A DNA stretch of 64,000 bases, from assembly GCF_900103935.1 (NCBI RefSeq), contig NZ_FNIC01000010.1, forward strand, positions 1 to 64,000, given 5' to 3'. Numbering within the stretch: the stretch's first letter is position 1; the number at the start of each line of letters is the position of its first letter. The translations under genes were made by a program, and so were the position numbers. This DNA is from Nocardioides szechwanensis (lineage in GTDB: Bacteria > Actinomycetota > Actinomycetes > Propionibacteriales > Nocardioidaceae). A model generated the notes under the pieces. It worked only from the letters and a program-made list of their open reading frames with translations. It did no database searches and had not been told where the DNA came from. Below are positions 26,763-34,105 of this stretch, piece after piece.

Positions 26763-27228
26763 ATGGCGCTCGGACCTCGCACCCGCACCCTGCACACCGT
26801 CCTGAACCCCACCCGGCTCGCGGTCGCGGCGCTCGCGGGCTCGCTCGCGCTCACGCTCGCGGCGTGTTCGGACGACTACGAACTACAACGACCACCTGAT
26901 GGAGCAGCTCGCCGACCTCGGCGAGGTGATCGGCACCGCCGGCCTGCGCTGGACCTCCCCGGCCGACGGCCGCACCCACGAGGCCGCGGCCGAGCTGGTC
27001 GCGGCCGACCCCGCCGCCGCAGCGGCGACCTCGATCGAGATCGCCGCGCTGGCGGCCGACTTCGCCCAGGTCCTCAAGGGCGCGGCGCCGTACGCCGACC
27101 GGCCGGTCGACCTCGCGTCGTTGCGTGAGCGGGCCGTCGCCCTGGACGCGGCCGGGGTCGAGGGAGCCGGCGAGCTGGCCGAGCTGGTCGAGGCGGCCGA
27201 GAGGGCCACTCCGTCGCAGGGCCGGTAG
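26763..27228 (+). pseudogene. Small lipoprotein gene disrupted by a one-base insertion
   Basis: From ATG 26763 the frame encodes a signal peptide ending in a lipobox (LALTLAAC, then SDD); after 26880 it loses sense. From 26881 the next frame reads NYNDHLMEQLADLGEV... to the TAG at 27228, with helical, alanine-rich content and no proper start of its own. A single extra G at 26880 (tacG-aac) explains both halves; the joined product would be about 154 residues, exported and lipid-anchored. The family is not recognised. It is 2 kb from the frameshifted ATPase, so sequencing or assembly error should be excluded. Confidence 0.7.
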
Positions 27229-27231
27229 CAC

Positions 27232-27289
27232 TTTACAAACCCTAGGGTCTTGTCAAGCGGGTTTACAAAGGCTACGGTCCCGTAAACCC
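27232..27289 (+). promoter_or_regulatory. Promoter with repeated operator before the alkane hydroxylase operon
   Basis: TTGTCA (27250-27255) and TACGGT (27273-27278) are spaced by exactly 17 bases and fit -35/-10 elements. Two 18-base direct repeats, beginning TTTACAAA at 27232 and 27262 and differing at three positions, lie 30 bases apart and span this promoter. In addition GGGTTTAC (27259-27266) and GTAAACCC (27282-27289) form an inverted repeat across the -10. This is what a repressor binding two sites across the promoter would need. The TetR gene at the end of the operon is the likely regulator. Confidence 0.65.
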
Positions 27290-27305
27290 GTTGAGAGGCT
27301 GACCC

Positions 27306-28763
27306 TTGGACACGATCGCGAACAGCACCGTTGCCCCCGGCTCGACCGAGGCCTGGAAGGACAACAAGCGCTACCTCTGGCTGATCGGCCTGGTGGTGCC
27401 CACGCTGGCCTTCCTCGGCTACGGCGCCTGGCTCGCCACCGGCGTCGGCGCGTGGTTCTGGATCGGACCCGTGGTGATCCTCGTGATCGTCCCCGCGATC
27501 GACCTGATCTCCGGCCTCGACCGCTCCAACCCGCCCGACGACGCGATCGAGGCGCTGGAGAAGGACAAGTACTACCGCTGGATCACCTACCTCTTCCTGC
27601 CGGTGCAGTACGCCGGGTTCGTCGGCGCGATGTACCTCATCGCGCGCGGCGACCCGCTCGGCATCGGCGGCGACCTGAACCTCTTCGACAAGGTGGGCCT
27701 GGCGGTATCGATCGGCTGCATCGGCGGCATCGGGATCAACACCGCCCACGAGCTCGGCCACAAGCGCGAGGCCAACGAGCGCTGGCTGTCCAAGATCGCG
27801 CTCGCGCAGAGCTTCTACGGTCACTTCTACATCGAGCACAACCGCGGCCATCACGTGCGCGTCGCCACCCCCGAGGACCCCGCGTCCTCGCGGATGGGCG
27901 AGACGTTCTACGCGTTCTGGCCGCGCACGGTCGTCGGGTCGCTCACGAGCGCCTGGCGGGTGGAGAAGCGCCGCTACGCGCGCCGCCAGCAGCACCCGTG
28001 GCGGATCGGCAACGACGTGCTCAACGCCTGGCTGATGTCGGCCGTGCTCTTCGGCGGCGTGATCGCGTGGCTCGGCGTCGGCATCACGCCGTACCTCGTC
28101 ATCCAGGCGGTCGTGGGCTTCTCGCTGCTCGAGGTCGTCAACTACATGGAGCACTACGGGATGCTGCGCCAGAAGGTCGGCGCCGGCGACCGCCAGCGCT
28201 ACGAGCGGGTCGACCCCTCGCACTCCTGGAACTCCAACAACATCGCGACCAACGTGCTGCTCTACCACCTGCAGCGCCACAGCGACCACCACGCCAACCC
28301 GACCCGGCGCTACCAGACGCTGCGCGACTTCGAGGAGTCCCCGGTGCTGCCGACCGGCTACGCCGGGATGATCGTGCTGGCGGCGTTCCCGCCGATCTGG
28401 CGCCGGGTCATGGACCCGCGCGTCGCCGCGCACTTCGGTGGCGACATCACCCGCGCCAACCTCCAGCCGGGCAAGGAGGCCAAGCTGCTCGCGAAGTGGC
28501 CGCGGCCGGCCACGGTGGTCGAGGCGGAGCGGGTCGCCGCCGAGGCCGCGGAGGCGGCCGAGCGGGCGCTACCGGTCGAGGAGGTCCTCGCCGCGAGGTG
28601 TCCCGGCTGCGGCCACACCTACGAGGTCGAGGTCGGCAACGAGCTCGAGGGGTTCGCCGCCGGTACGGCGTGGGCCGACATCCCCGACGACTGGTGCTGC
28701 CCCGACTGCGGGGTGCGCGACAAGCTCGACTTCGTGCCGCTCACCTCGGCGGAGTCGGTGTGA
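27306..28763 (+). CDS. alkB: Alkane 1-monooxygenase AlkB fused to a C-terminal rubredoxin
   Basis: A 485-residue integral membrane non-heme diiron hydroxylase that oxidises terminal carbons of alkanes. Histidine boxes: HELGH (148-152), EHNRGHH (177-183) and LQRHSDHH (322-329), plus NYMEHYG (279-285). Six or so membrane helices precede the boxes. Residues about 427-480 form a rubredoxin domain, CPGCG (432-436) and CPDCG (465-469) around the iron, so electron transfer is built in. The start is TTG at 27306, with AGAGG about eight bases before it. It is followed by ferredoxin (GTGA overlap) and TetR genes, as in Rhodococcus-type alkB operons. A fatty acyl or other substrate cannot be ruled out. 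Confidence 0.93.
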   Translation: MDTIANSTVAPGSTEAWKDNKRYLWLIGLVVPTLAFLGYGAWLATGVGAWFWIGPVVILVIVPAIDLISGLDRSNPPDDAIEALEKDKYYRWITYLFLPVQYAGFVGAMYLIARGDPLGIGGDLNLFDKVGLAVSIGCIGGIGINTAHELGHKREANERWLSKIALAQSFYGHFYIEHNRGHHVRVATPEDPASSRMGETFYAFWPRTVVGSLTSAWRVEKRRYARRQQHPWRIGNDVLNAWLMSAVLFGGVIAWLGVGITPYLVIQAVVGFSLLEVVNYMEHYGMLRQKVGAGDRQRYERVDPSHSWNSNNIATNVLLYHLQRHSDHHANPTRRYQTLRDFEESPVLPTGYAGMIVLAAFPPIWRRVMDPRVAAHFGGDITRANLQPGKEAKLLAKWPRPATVVEAERVAAEAAEAAERALPVEEVLAARCPGCGHTYEVEVGNELEGFAAGTAWADIPDDWCCPDCGVRDKLDFVPLTSAESV

Positions 28764-28951
28764 GGATCGAGGTCGACCGGGACCGCTGTGAGGGTCTCGG
28801 CATGTGCGAGGCGATGGCGCACGAGTTCTTCGAGGTGGACGACGACGAGGTGATGCACGTCCTGGACGAGACGCCGGACGAGAGGCACCGCGGGCAGGTC
28901 CACGCCGCCGTGCAGGCGTGCCCGGTGCTGGCGCTGACGCTCACGGGCTGA
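28760..28951 (+). CDS. Small [3Fe-4S]-type ferredoxin
   Basis: A 63-residue ferredoxin missed by long-ORF searches. C-EGLGM-C (positions about 10-16) and a later C-P (ACPVLAL, about 53) give the three-cysteine pattern of the [3Fe-4S] ferredoxins that serve P450s and monooxygenases in Actinobacteria. It starts at GTG 28760, overlapping the alkB stop, and its own stop overlaps the ATG of the tetR gene, so all three are translationally coupled. Its role with AlkB, which already has a rubredoxin domain, is unclear; it may serve a different oxygenase or act as an upstream carrier. Confidence 0.85.
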   Translation: MRIEVDRDRCEGLGMCEAMAHEFFEVDDDEVMHVLDETPDERHRGQVHAAVQACPVLALTLTG

Positions 28952-29553
28952 TGACTACGCTGCTGGACGTGAGCCAGCCCCGTCTCGAGACCCCCCACGC
29001 CACCACGCGTGAGCGCGTGCTCGACGCGGCGGTCCGGCTCACGTCCGAGGTCGGCTGGTCGCAGGTGACGATGGCCAGGCTGGCCGACGAGGTAGGGGTC
29101 AGTCGGCAGACCGTCTACAACGAGATGGGCACCAAGGCGGGCCTGGCCGAGGCGATGATCCTGCGCGAGCTCGACCGCTTCCTCGCGGTCGTGACCGTCG
29201 CGTTCGACGCCCACGACGACGACCTCGTCGGGGCTGTCCGTGCCGCCGCCCGCGCGGTGCTCGAGCACGCCCAGGACAACCGGCTGCTCCACGCGGTGGT
29301 CTCCGCCACCCACGGCGCCGACACCGAGCTGCTGCCGCTGCTCACCACCCACGCCCAGTCGCTGCTCACCGTCGCCAAGGCGGTGATCGCCGAACGCCTC
29401 GCGCCCTACGACGTACCGCTCTCGCCCGAGCGCCTGGACGCCGTCATCGACATGGTCGTCCGGGTCGTGCTCAGCCACGTCATGCAGCCCAGCGCCTCCC
29501 CGGCCGACACCGCCGACGACATCTCCTGGATCGCCGCCCGCGTCCTGCGTTGA
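28951..29553 (+). CDS. TetR-family regulator of the alkane operon
   Basis: A 200-residue regulator with an N-terminal helix-turn-helix (VTMARLADEVGVSRQTVYNEMGTKAGL, about 36-62) and a C-terminal ligand-binding domain. Its ATG overlaps the ferredoxin stop (TGATG). Position directly after alkB and the ferredoxin is the standard place for the alkane-operon TetR (AlkU-type) in Actinobacteria, so the repeated operator at 27232-27289 is its probable target. A terminator hairpin follows. Confidence 0.87.
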   Translation: MTTLLDVSQPRLETPHATTRERVLDAAVRLTSEVGWSQVTMARLADEVGVSRQTVYNEMGTKAGLAEAMILRELDRFLAVVTVAFDAHDDDLVGAVRAAARAVLEHAQDNRLLHAVVSATHGADTELLPLLTTHAQSLLTVAKAVIAERLAPYDVPLSPERLDAVIDMVVRVVLSHVMQPSASPADTADDISWIAARVLR

Positions 29554-29576
29554 CCCGCCCGAAACTGACCGCACCA

Positions 29577-29615
29577 CACGTTGACCCGCCCGAAAGTTTC
29601 GGGCGGGTCAACGTG
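29577..29615. terminator. Bidirectional terminator between tetR and the ferritin-like gene
   Basis: A perfect 39-base palindrome: a nineteen-base arm CACGTTGACCCGCCCGAAA, a single central G and the exact complement. It lies between convergent genes and includes the stop codon (29608-29610) of the minus-strand gene. The segment TTGACCCGCCCGAAA occurs again just upstream (29550-29564) as a direct repeat, starting within the tetR stop region. The long GC-rich stem would stop transcription from both sides. Confidence 0.8.
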
Positions 29616-30480
29616 AACGGGCGAGGAGAACAGCGTCGCGGAAGGCAGCGAGGATGTACGGCGGCACCGGGAGCCCGCCGGAGCGTGCCCAGAGCAGCTC
29701 CTGCTCGACCCGAGCGATCTGGGTCGCGAATCGGTCGGAGTCGTCGGCGATGCCGAGGGTCTGCATCACGTCGCCGAAGTCCGCGCGCTGCTCGGCGTTG
29801 TTGGTGCCGACCGGGCCGAAGCTGCGCCGCCGCAGCTGGCGCACGAGCCACTTCTGCCAGACCGCGAGCTCGGACCAGAGGCCACGCGACGACAGCTGGT
29901 AGAAGGCGTAGTGGCCGGGCTCCTGACGACGGATCGGCGCGATCACCGTGCGGGCGACGGCGTCCTCACCCAGCTCGAGCACCCCGTCGTGGAGCAGGTT
30001 GTAGGCCAGCACGGCCGAGCGCTCGGTGGCCATGCCGGTGAGGTAGTAGAGCATCCGGACGACGTCCTGGAACGCGCCGAGGTGGGCCAGCGCCCCCAGC
30101 ACCTTGAGCTTGGCGCTGACGGTGTCGACGTCGGCGACCGTCGCCGGCCGGCCGAGCTCGACCTGGAGCCGGTCGAGGATCAAGCCGTGCCGGATCTCCT
30201 GCGGCTGCCAGACGTCGGCGTAGAAGTAGCGGTCGACCTCGGGCGGGTCCGGCAGCATCGTCGTCAGCTCGAGCACGTTGCGGTCGACCTCGAGCTCGAC
30301 GCGCGCCATGTAGTCCAGGACGTGGCCGTAGCGCGAGGCCAGCAGGGCCGGCCGGCGCACGGTGAAGTCCACGCTGTCGAGGTCGATCGGCGGGTGCTCG
30401 AGCGCCAGCCGGTCGACATGCTCGACGAGCCGACGCTCGGTCGCCACAGCCGTGGTCACGGGAAGGATCCTAGTGTTCAT
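29608..30480 (-). CDS. Ferritin-like diiron protein (acyl-ACP desaturase-like)
   Basis: A 290-residue helical protein. Two E-x-x-H motifs are seen, EIRHG (about 95-99, in WQPQEIRHGLIL) and EPGHY (about 191-195), and further glutamates (MARVELEVDRN, about 60-68; TERSAV, about 147) would complete a diiron site of the ferritin/acyl-ACP desaturase type. The spacing is not the exact desaturase pattern, so substrate is uncertain; homologues in Actinobacteria are often annotated only as hypothetical. The ATG at 30480 is three bases from the start of the divergent MFS gene. Name confidence is low; the four-helix, diiron-motif reading is moderate. Confidence 0.6.
   Translation of the reverse strand: MNTRILPVTTAVATERRLVEHVDRLALEHPPIDLDSVDFTVRRPALLASRYGHVLDYMARVELEVDRNVLELTTMLPDPPEVDRYFYADVWQPQEIRHGLILDRLQVELGRPATVADVDTVSAKLKVLGALAHLGAFQDVVRMLYYLTGMATERSAVLAYNLLHDGVLELGEDAVARTVIAPIRRQEPGHYAFYQLSSRGLWSELAVWQKWLVRQLRRRSFGPVGTNNAEQRADFGDVMQTLGIADDSDRFATQIARVEQELLWARSGGLPVPPYILAAFRDAVLLARSR
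30471..30476 (+). promoter_or_regulatory. -10 element (TAGTGT), probable leaderless promoter of the MFS gene
   Basis: TAGTGT fits TANNNT and ends seven bases before the GTG at 30484. The hexamer lies inside the first codons of the divergent gene, which begins at 30480, so the two promoters must overlap each other's coding sequence. Confidence 0.5.
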
Positions 30481-30483
30481 CGT

Positions 30484-31905
30484 GTGAGTGATTCGGAAGC
30501 GTCGCGCGTTCGGCTTGGTACGCCGACCGGGCGGGCGGTCATCGCGGCCGCCACGCTCGGCTCCGGGATGGCTCTGCTCGACGGGACGGTCGTCAACGTC
30601 GCGCTCAAGACCATCGGTGAGGACCTCGACGCGAGCCTGGCCCAGCTCCAGTGGGTGACCAACGGCTACCTGCTCTCGCTGGCCAGCCTGATCCTGCTCG
30701 GCGGCTCCCTCGGCGACCGGTTCGGGCGGCGCCGGGTCTTCGTGCTCGGCACGTGGTGGTTCGCGATCGCCTCGCTGCTGTGCGGCCTCGCGCCCAACCC
30801 CGAGGTGCTGATCGCCGCCCGGGTGCTCCAGGGCGTCGGCGGCGCGCTGCTCACCCCCGGCAGCCTCGCGATGATCCAGGGCGCGTTCGTGCCTGACGAC
30901 CGCCCGAAGGCGATCGGCGCCTGGTCCGGGCTCGGCGGGATCGCGGCCGCGATCGGCCCGTTCGTGGGCGGCGTGCTGATCGACTACGCGAGCTGGCGCT
31001 GGATCTTCCTGGTCAACCTGCCGCTGGCGGTGGTCACGGTCGTCATCGCCCAACGCTGGGTGCCCGAGACCCGCGACCCCCATGCCTCCACGCACTTCGA
31101 CCTCGCCGGCGCGCTGCTCGCGGTCGCGGCGCTGGGCGGCACGACGTACGCGCTGATCGAGTGGGGCGGCCGCCTCGCGCCGTACGCCGCGGTCGTCTCG
31201 CTGCTCGCTGGCGTGGCCTTCCTCGTGGTCGAGCGACGCACCCGGGAGCCGATGCTGCGGCTCGAGATCTTCCGCGACCGCACGTTCAGCGCCGCCAACG
31301 CGATGACCCTGCTGGTCTACGCGGCGCTCGGCGCGATCATGTTCTTCCTGACGCTGCAGCTCCAGACCGTCGGCGACTACGGCGCCCTCGCGGCCGGCCT
31401 CGCCACGATGCCGGTCACGGTCTGCATGCTGTTCCTCGCCGCCAAGGGCGGCGAGCTCGGCGCCCGGATCGGGCCGCGGGTCCCGATGTCGTTCGGTCCG
31501 GTGGTGATGGCCGCGGGCACCCTTCTGCTCTTGGGCGTCGACGCCGACGTCGTCTACTGGACCGACGTGCTGCCCGGCATCACCGTCTTCGGGCTGGGCC
31601 TGGCGCTGATGGTGGCGCCGCTGACCTCGACCGTGCTGGCCGCGGCGCCCGACGAGCACGCCGGCATCGCCAGCGGCGTCAACAATGCGGTGGCGCGGGC
31701 CGGCTCGCTGCTCGCAGTGGCCGCGCTGCCGGTCGCGGTGGGGCTCGGCGGGGAGGAGTACGCCGACCCGGTCGCCTTCGACGCGGCGTACGGCAGCGCG
31801 ATGCTGGCCTGCGCGCTGCTGCTCGTCGTCGGAGGGGCGCTCTCGTGGTTCACGATCCGCAATCCCCAGGACCGAACTACCCTCGGTGTGAGGGAGGACA
31901 CATGA
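30484..31905 (+). CDS. MFS multidrug exporter (DHA2, 14-helix type)
   Basis: A 473-residue transporter with about 14 predicted helices. DHA2 features: LDGTVVNVALKTIGEDLDAS (helix 1), WVTNGYLLSLASLILLGGSL, GDRFGRRRVF (motif A) and RVLQGVGGALLTPGSLAMI (motif C-like). It should export drugs by proton exchange. The start is GTG 30484. The last codons overlap the ATG of the next gene (ATGA), so the peptidase-like lipoprotein is in the same transcript. It lies head-to-head with the ferritin-like gene, with only three bases between the start codons. Confidence 0.88.
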   Translation: MSDSEASRVRLGTPTGRAVIAAATLGSGMALLDGTVVNVALKTIGEDLDASLAQLQWVTNGYLLSLASLILLGGSLGDRFGRRRVFVLGTWWFAIASLLCGLAPNPEVLIAARVLQGVGGALLTPGSLAMIQGAFVPDDRPKAIGAWSGLGGIAAAIGPFVGGVLIDYASWRWIFLVNLPLAVVTVVIAQRWVPETRDPHASTHFDLAGALLAVAALGGTTYALIEWGGRLAPYAAVVSLLAGVAFLVVERRTREPMLRLEIFRDRTFSAANAMTLLVYAALGAIMFFLTLQLQTVGDYGALAAGLATMPVTVCMLFLAAKGGELGARIGPRVPMSFGPVVMAAGTLLLLGVDADVVYWTDVLPGITVFGLGLALMVAPLTSTVLAAAPDEHAGIASGVNNAVARAGSLLAVAALPVAVGLGGEEYADPVAFDAAYGSAMLACALLLVVGGALSWFTIRNPQDRTTLGVREDT

Positions 31906-33122
31906 GGGGGACACGCGCCCTGGGTGCGGCCGGGCTGGTGGTCGCGCTTGCCGTCACGCCCGCGTGCTCCCCATCCGCGAGCGACGAGCCGAAGGTGGGC
32001 GAGCCGAGCACCGCGCCGAGCTCCTCCGCCCCGCCGGAGTCCACGGGGCCGGCGCTGGACCCGGCGTTCGCGATGGACCCGCCCGGGCCCCGGGTCGGCC
32101 CGATCGAGGCCTCGGACATGATCGTGATCGGCACGGCCGCGTTCACGGAGGAGGACGTCGCCGCGGTCAGCGGCATCGAGGGTGTCCGGCGCGTCGTGCA
32201 GTTCTCCCAGGCGCAGGTGCCGATCGAGAACCGGCTGATGAACATCGCGGCCGTCGACCCGGCGACCTACCGCAACTTCACGCCGTACGACGCGGCTGAG
32301 ACGCAGGCCGTCTGGGACCGGGTGGCCGACGGTGAGATGGCGGTCGTGAAGTCGCTGGAGAAGCGGCTCCCGCTCGACGCCAACGGCTTCGTCAAGCTCG
32401 GGGTCAAGGACGACGCGCCCTTCGTCCATGTCGGCGCCTACGCCCCGCAGATCCCGCTGGTCGACGCGGTCGTCAACGAGAAGTGGGGCGCGGCCCTCGA
32501 GGACCAGGGGATGGTGCTTGGCAACGCGCTGCTCGTCTCCACCCTCCCCACCGACCCCAAGACGCTGCGCAAGGACGTGCAGCAGGCGCTGGGCTCCGGC
32601 GCGTCGGTGCAGCTCACCGACGTCGCCAGCCAGAACGGCATCGACCCGGCCGTGCAGCAGACCGCGGTCGTGGTGGGCACCGTCTCCGAGGTCGTCGGGA
32701 CGTTCAACTACACCGTGCTCGGCGGCGGCCGGATCGCGCCGGAGGCGTCGTGGGTCGCGAGCCACGTCGACACCCAGGAGGTGCCGATCCTCGGCACCGT
32801 CACCTGCAACGTCTACATCTTCCCGCAGCTGCGTGCGGCGTTGGAGGAGATCGTCACCTCGGGCCTCGGCGCCGAGATCCACCCCAACGAGTACGCCGGC
32901 TGCTACTACCCGCGCTTCATCGCCGGGTCCACGACGCTGTCCAACCACTCCTTCGGGCTCGCGCTCGACCTGAACGTGCCCGGCAACCTGCGCGGCACCG
33001 TCGGCGAGATCGACCGCGGGGTCGTGGCCATCTTCAAGAAGTGGGGCTTCGCCTGGGGCGGCGACTGGGGCTACACCGACCCCATGCACTTCGAGATGAA
33101 CCGGCTCGTCGAGCCGCGCTGA
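31902..33122 (+). CDS. Lipoprotein with C-terminal M15 (VanY-like) peptidase domain
   Basis: A 406-residue exported lipoprotein: signal peptide with lipobox (AVTPAC), a Ser/Pro/Thr-rich linker (about 23-50), a roughly 200-residue domain and a C-terminal peptidase. The M15 zinc motif is SNHSFGLALDLN with WGYTDPMHFEM (H-x6-D and H-x-E). The N-terminal domain (DMIVIGTAAFTEEDVAAVSG...) resembles the extracytoplasmic domain of MacB/FtsX-type proteins (beta-alpha-beta segments, IPLVDAVVNEKWGAAL). This pairing is unusual. It is coupled to the MFS gene by ATGA, so peptidoglycan modification and efflux may be linked. Confidence 0.8.
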   Translation: MRGTRALGAAGLVVALAVTPACSPSASDEPKVGEPSTAPSSSAPPESTGPALDPAFAMDPPGPRVGPIEASDMIVIGTAAFTEEDVAAVSGIEGVRRVVQFSQAQVPIENRLMNIAAVDPATYRNFTPYDAAETQAVWDRVADGEMAVVKSLEKRLPLDANGFVKLGVKDDAPFVHVGAYAPQIPLVDAVVNEKWGAALEDQGMVLGNALLVSTLPTDPKTLRKDVQQALGSGASVQLTDVASQNGIDPAVQQTAVVVGTVSEVVGTFNYTVLGGGRIAPEASWVASHVDTQEVPILGTVTCNVYIFPQLRAALEEIVTSGLGAEIHPNEYAGCYYPRFIAGSTTLSNHSFGLALDLNVPGNLRGTVGEIDRGVVAIFKKWGFAWGGDWGYTDPMHFEMNRLVEPR

Positions 33123-33130
33123 ATCCTCGG

Positions 33131-33136
33131 TAGCCT
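33131..33136 (+). promoter_or_regulatory. -10 element (TAGCCT) of the quinone reductase gene
   Basis: TAGCCT fits TANNNT and ends six bases before the ATG at 33143, indicating a leaderless transcript. Confidence 0.45.
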
Positions 33137-33142
33137 CCCGGC

Positions 33143-34105
33143 ATGCGTGCTGCCCAGGTCGTGACCACCACCGGCCCCACCGACATCGAGATCCGCGACG
33201 TCCCCGAGCCGACGCCGGGTCCCGCCGACGTGCTGATCGAGGTGCACAGCGTCGGGACGTCGTTCCCCGACCTGCTGCTGAGCCGCGGTGAGTACCAGCT
33301 CAAGCCGGAGCCGCCGTTCACCCTCGGCGTCGACATCGCGGGCACCGTCATCAGCGGGCCGGGCTTCGAGCCGGGCCAGCGGGTCGCCGCGGTAGGCGCC
33401 TACGGCGGCGCCGCGGAGCGCACGATCGTCCCGGCGATGTTCACGTTCGCGCTGCCCGACGCGATGTCGTACGACGAGGGCGCGGCGCTGCCGATGAACT
33501 ACCTCACCGCGCAGTTCGCCCTCGCCGAGCGCGGCAACCTGAAGGCGGGCGAGACCGTGCTCGTCCACGGCGCCGCCGGCGGGGTCGGCACCGCCACCCT
33601 CCAGGTCGCGAAGGGCTACGGCGCCCGCACGATCGCGGTCGTCAGCACGGAGGAGAAGGCCGAGGTGGCCCGCGCGGCCGGCGCCGACGACGCCGTACTG
33701 CTCGACGGGTTCAAGGGCGCCGTGATGGAGCTGACCGGCGGCCAGGGCGTCGACATCGTGCTCGACGTGGTCGGCGGCGACGCCTTCACCGACTCGCTGC
33801 GGGTGCTCGCCACCCAGGGCCGGCTGCTGGTGGTCGGCTTCGCGGGCGGGCAGGGCATCCCCCAGGTCAAGGTCAACCGGCTGCTGCTCAACAACGTCGA
33901 CGTGCGCGGGGTCGGGTGGGGCGCCTACGCGATGACGCGGCCCGGCTACATGCAGGAGCAGTGGCAGGCGCTCGTGCCGATGATCGACAGCGGTGTGGTG
34001 AAGCCGCCGATCGGCAAGGTCTACCCGCTCGAGGAGTTCGGCCAGGCCCTGGTCGACATGGACGAGCGCCGCACTCTCGGGAAGTCCGTCGTGAGGCTCC
34101 AGTGA
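33143..34105 (+). CDS. NADPH:quinone reductase (zinc-independent MDR family)
   Basis: A 320-residue medium-chain dehydrogenase/reductase of the quinone-oxidoreductase type: N-terminal GroES-like domain (with no zinc-binding cysteine cluster) and nucleotide-binding domain with VLVHGAAGGVGTATLQVAKGYGA (about 137-159). The LPLTGQ-like substrate loop includes LPMNYLTAQFAL. It reduces quinones or enones with NADPH. Its GTGA overlap with the glycosyltransferase gene and the further 8-base overlap with comB make a three-gene unit. Confidence 0.88.
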   Translation: MRAAQVVTTTGPTDIEIRDVPEPTPGPADVLIEVHSVGTSFPDLLLSRGEYQLKPEPPFTLGVDIAGTVISGPGFEPGQRVAAVGAYGGAAERTIVPAMFTFALPDAMSYDEGAALPMNYLTAQFALAERGNLKAGETVLVHGAAGGVGTATLQVAKGYGARTIAVVSTEEKAEVARAAGADDAVLLDGFKGAVMELTGGQGVDIVLDVVGGDAFTDSLRVLATQGRLLVVGFAGGQGIPQVKVNRLLLNNVDVRGVGWGAYAMTRPGYMQEQWQALVPMIDSGVVKPPIGKVYPLEEFGQALVDMDERRTLGKSVVRLQ

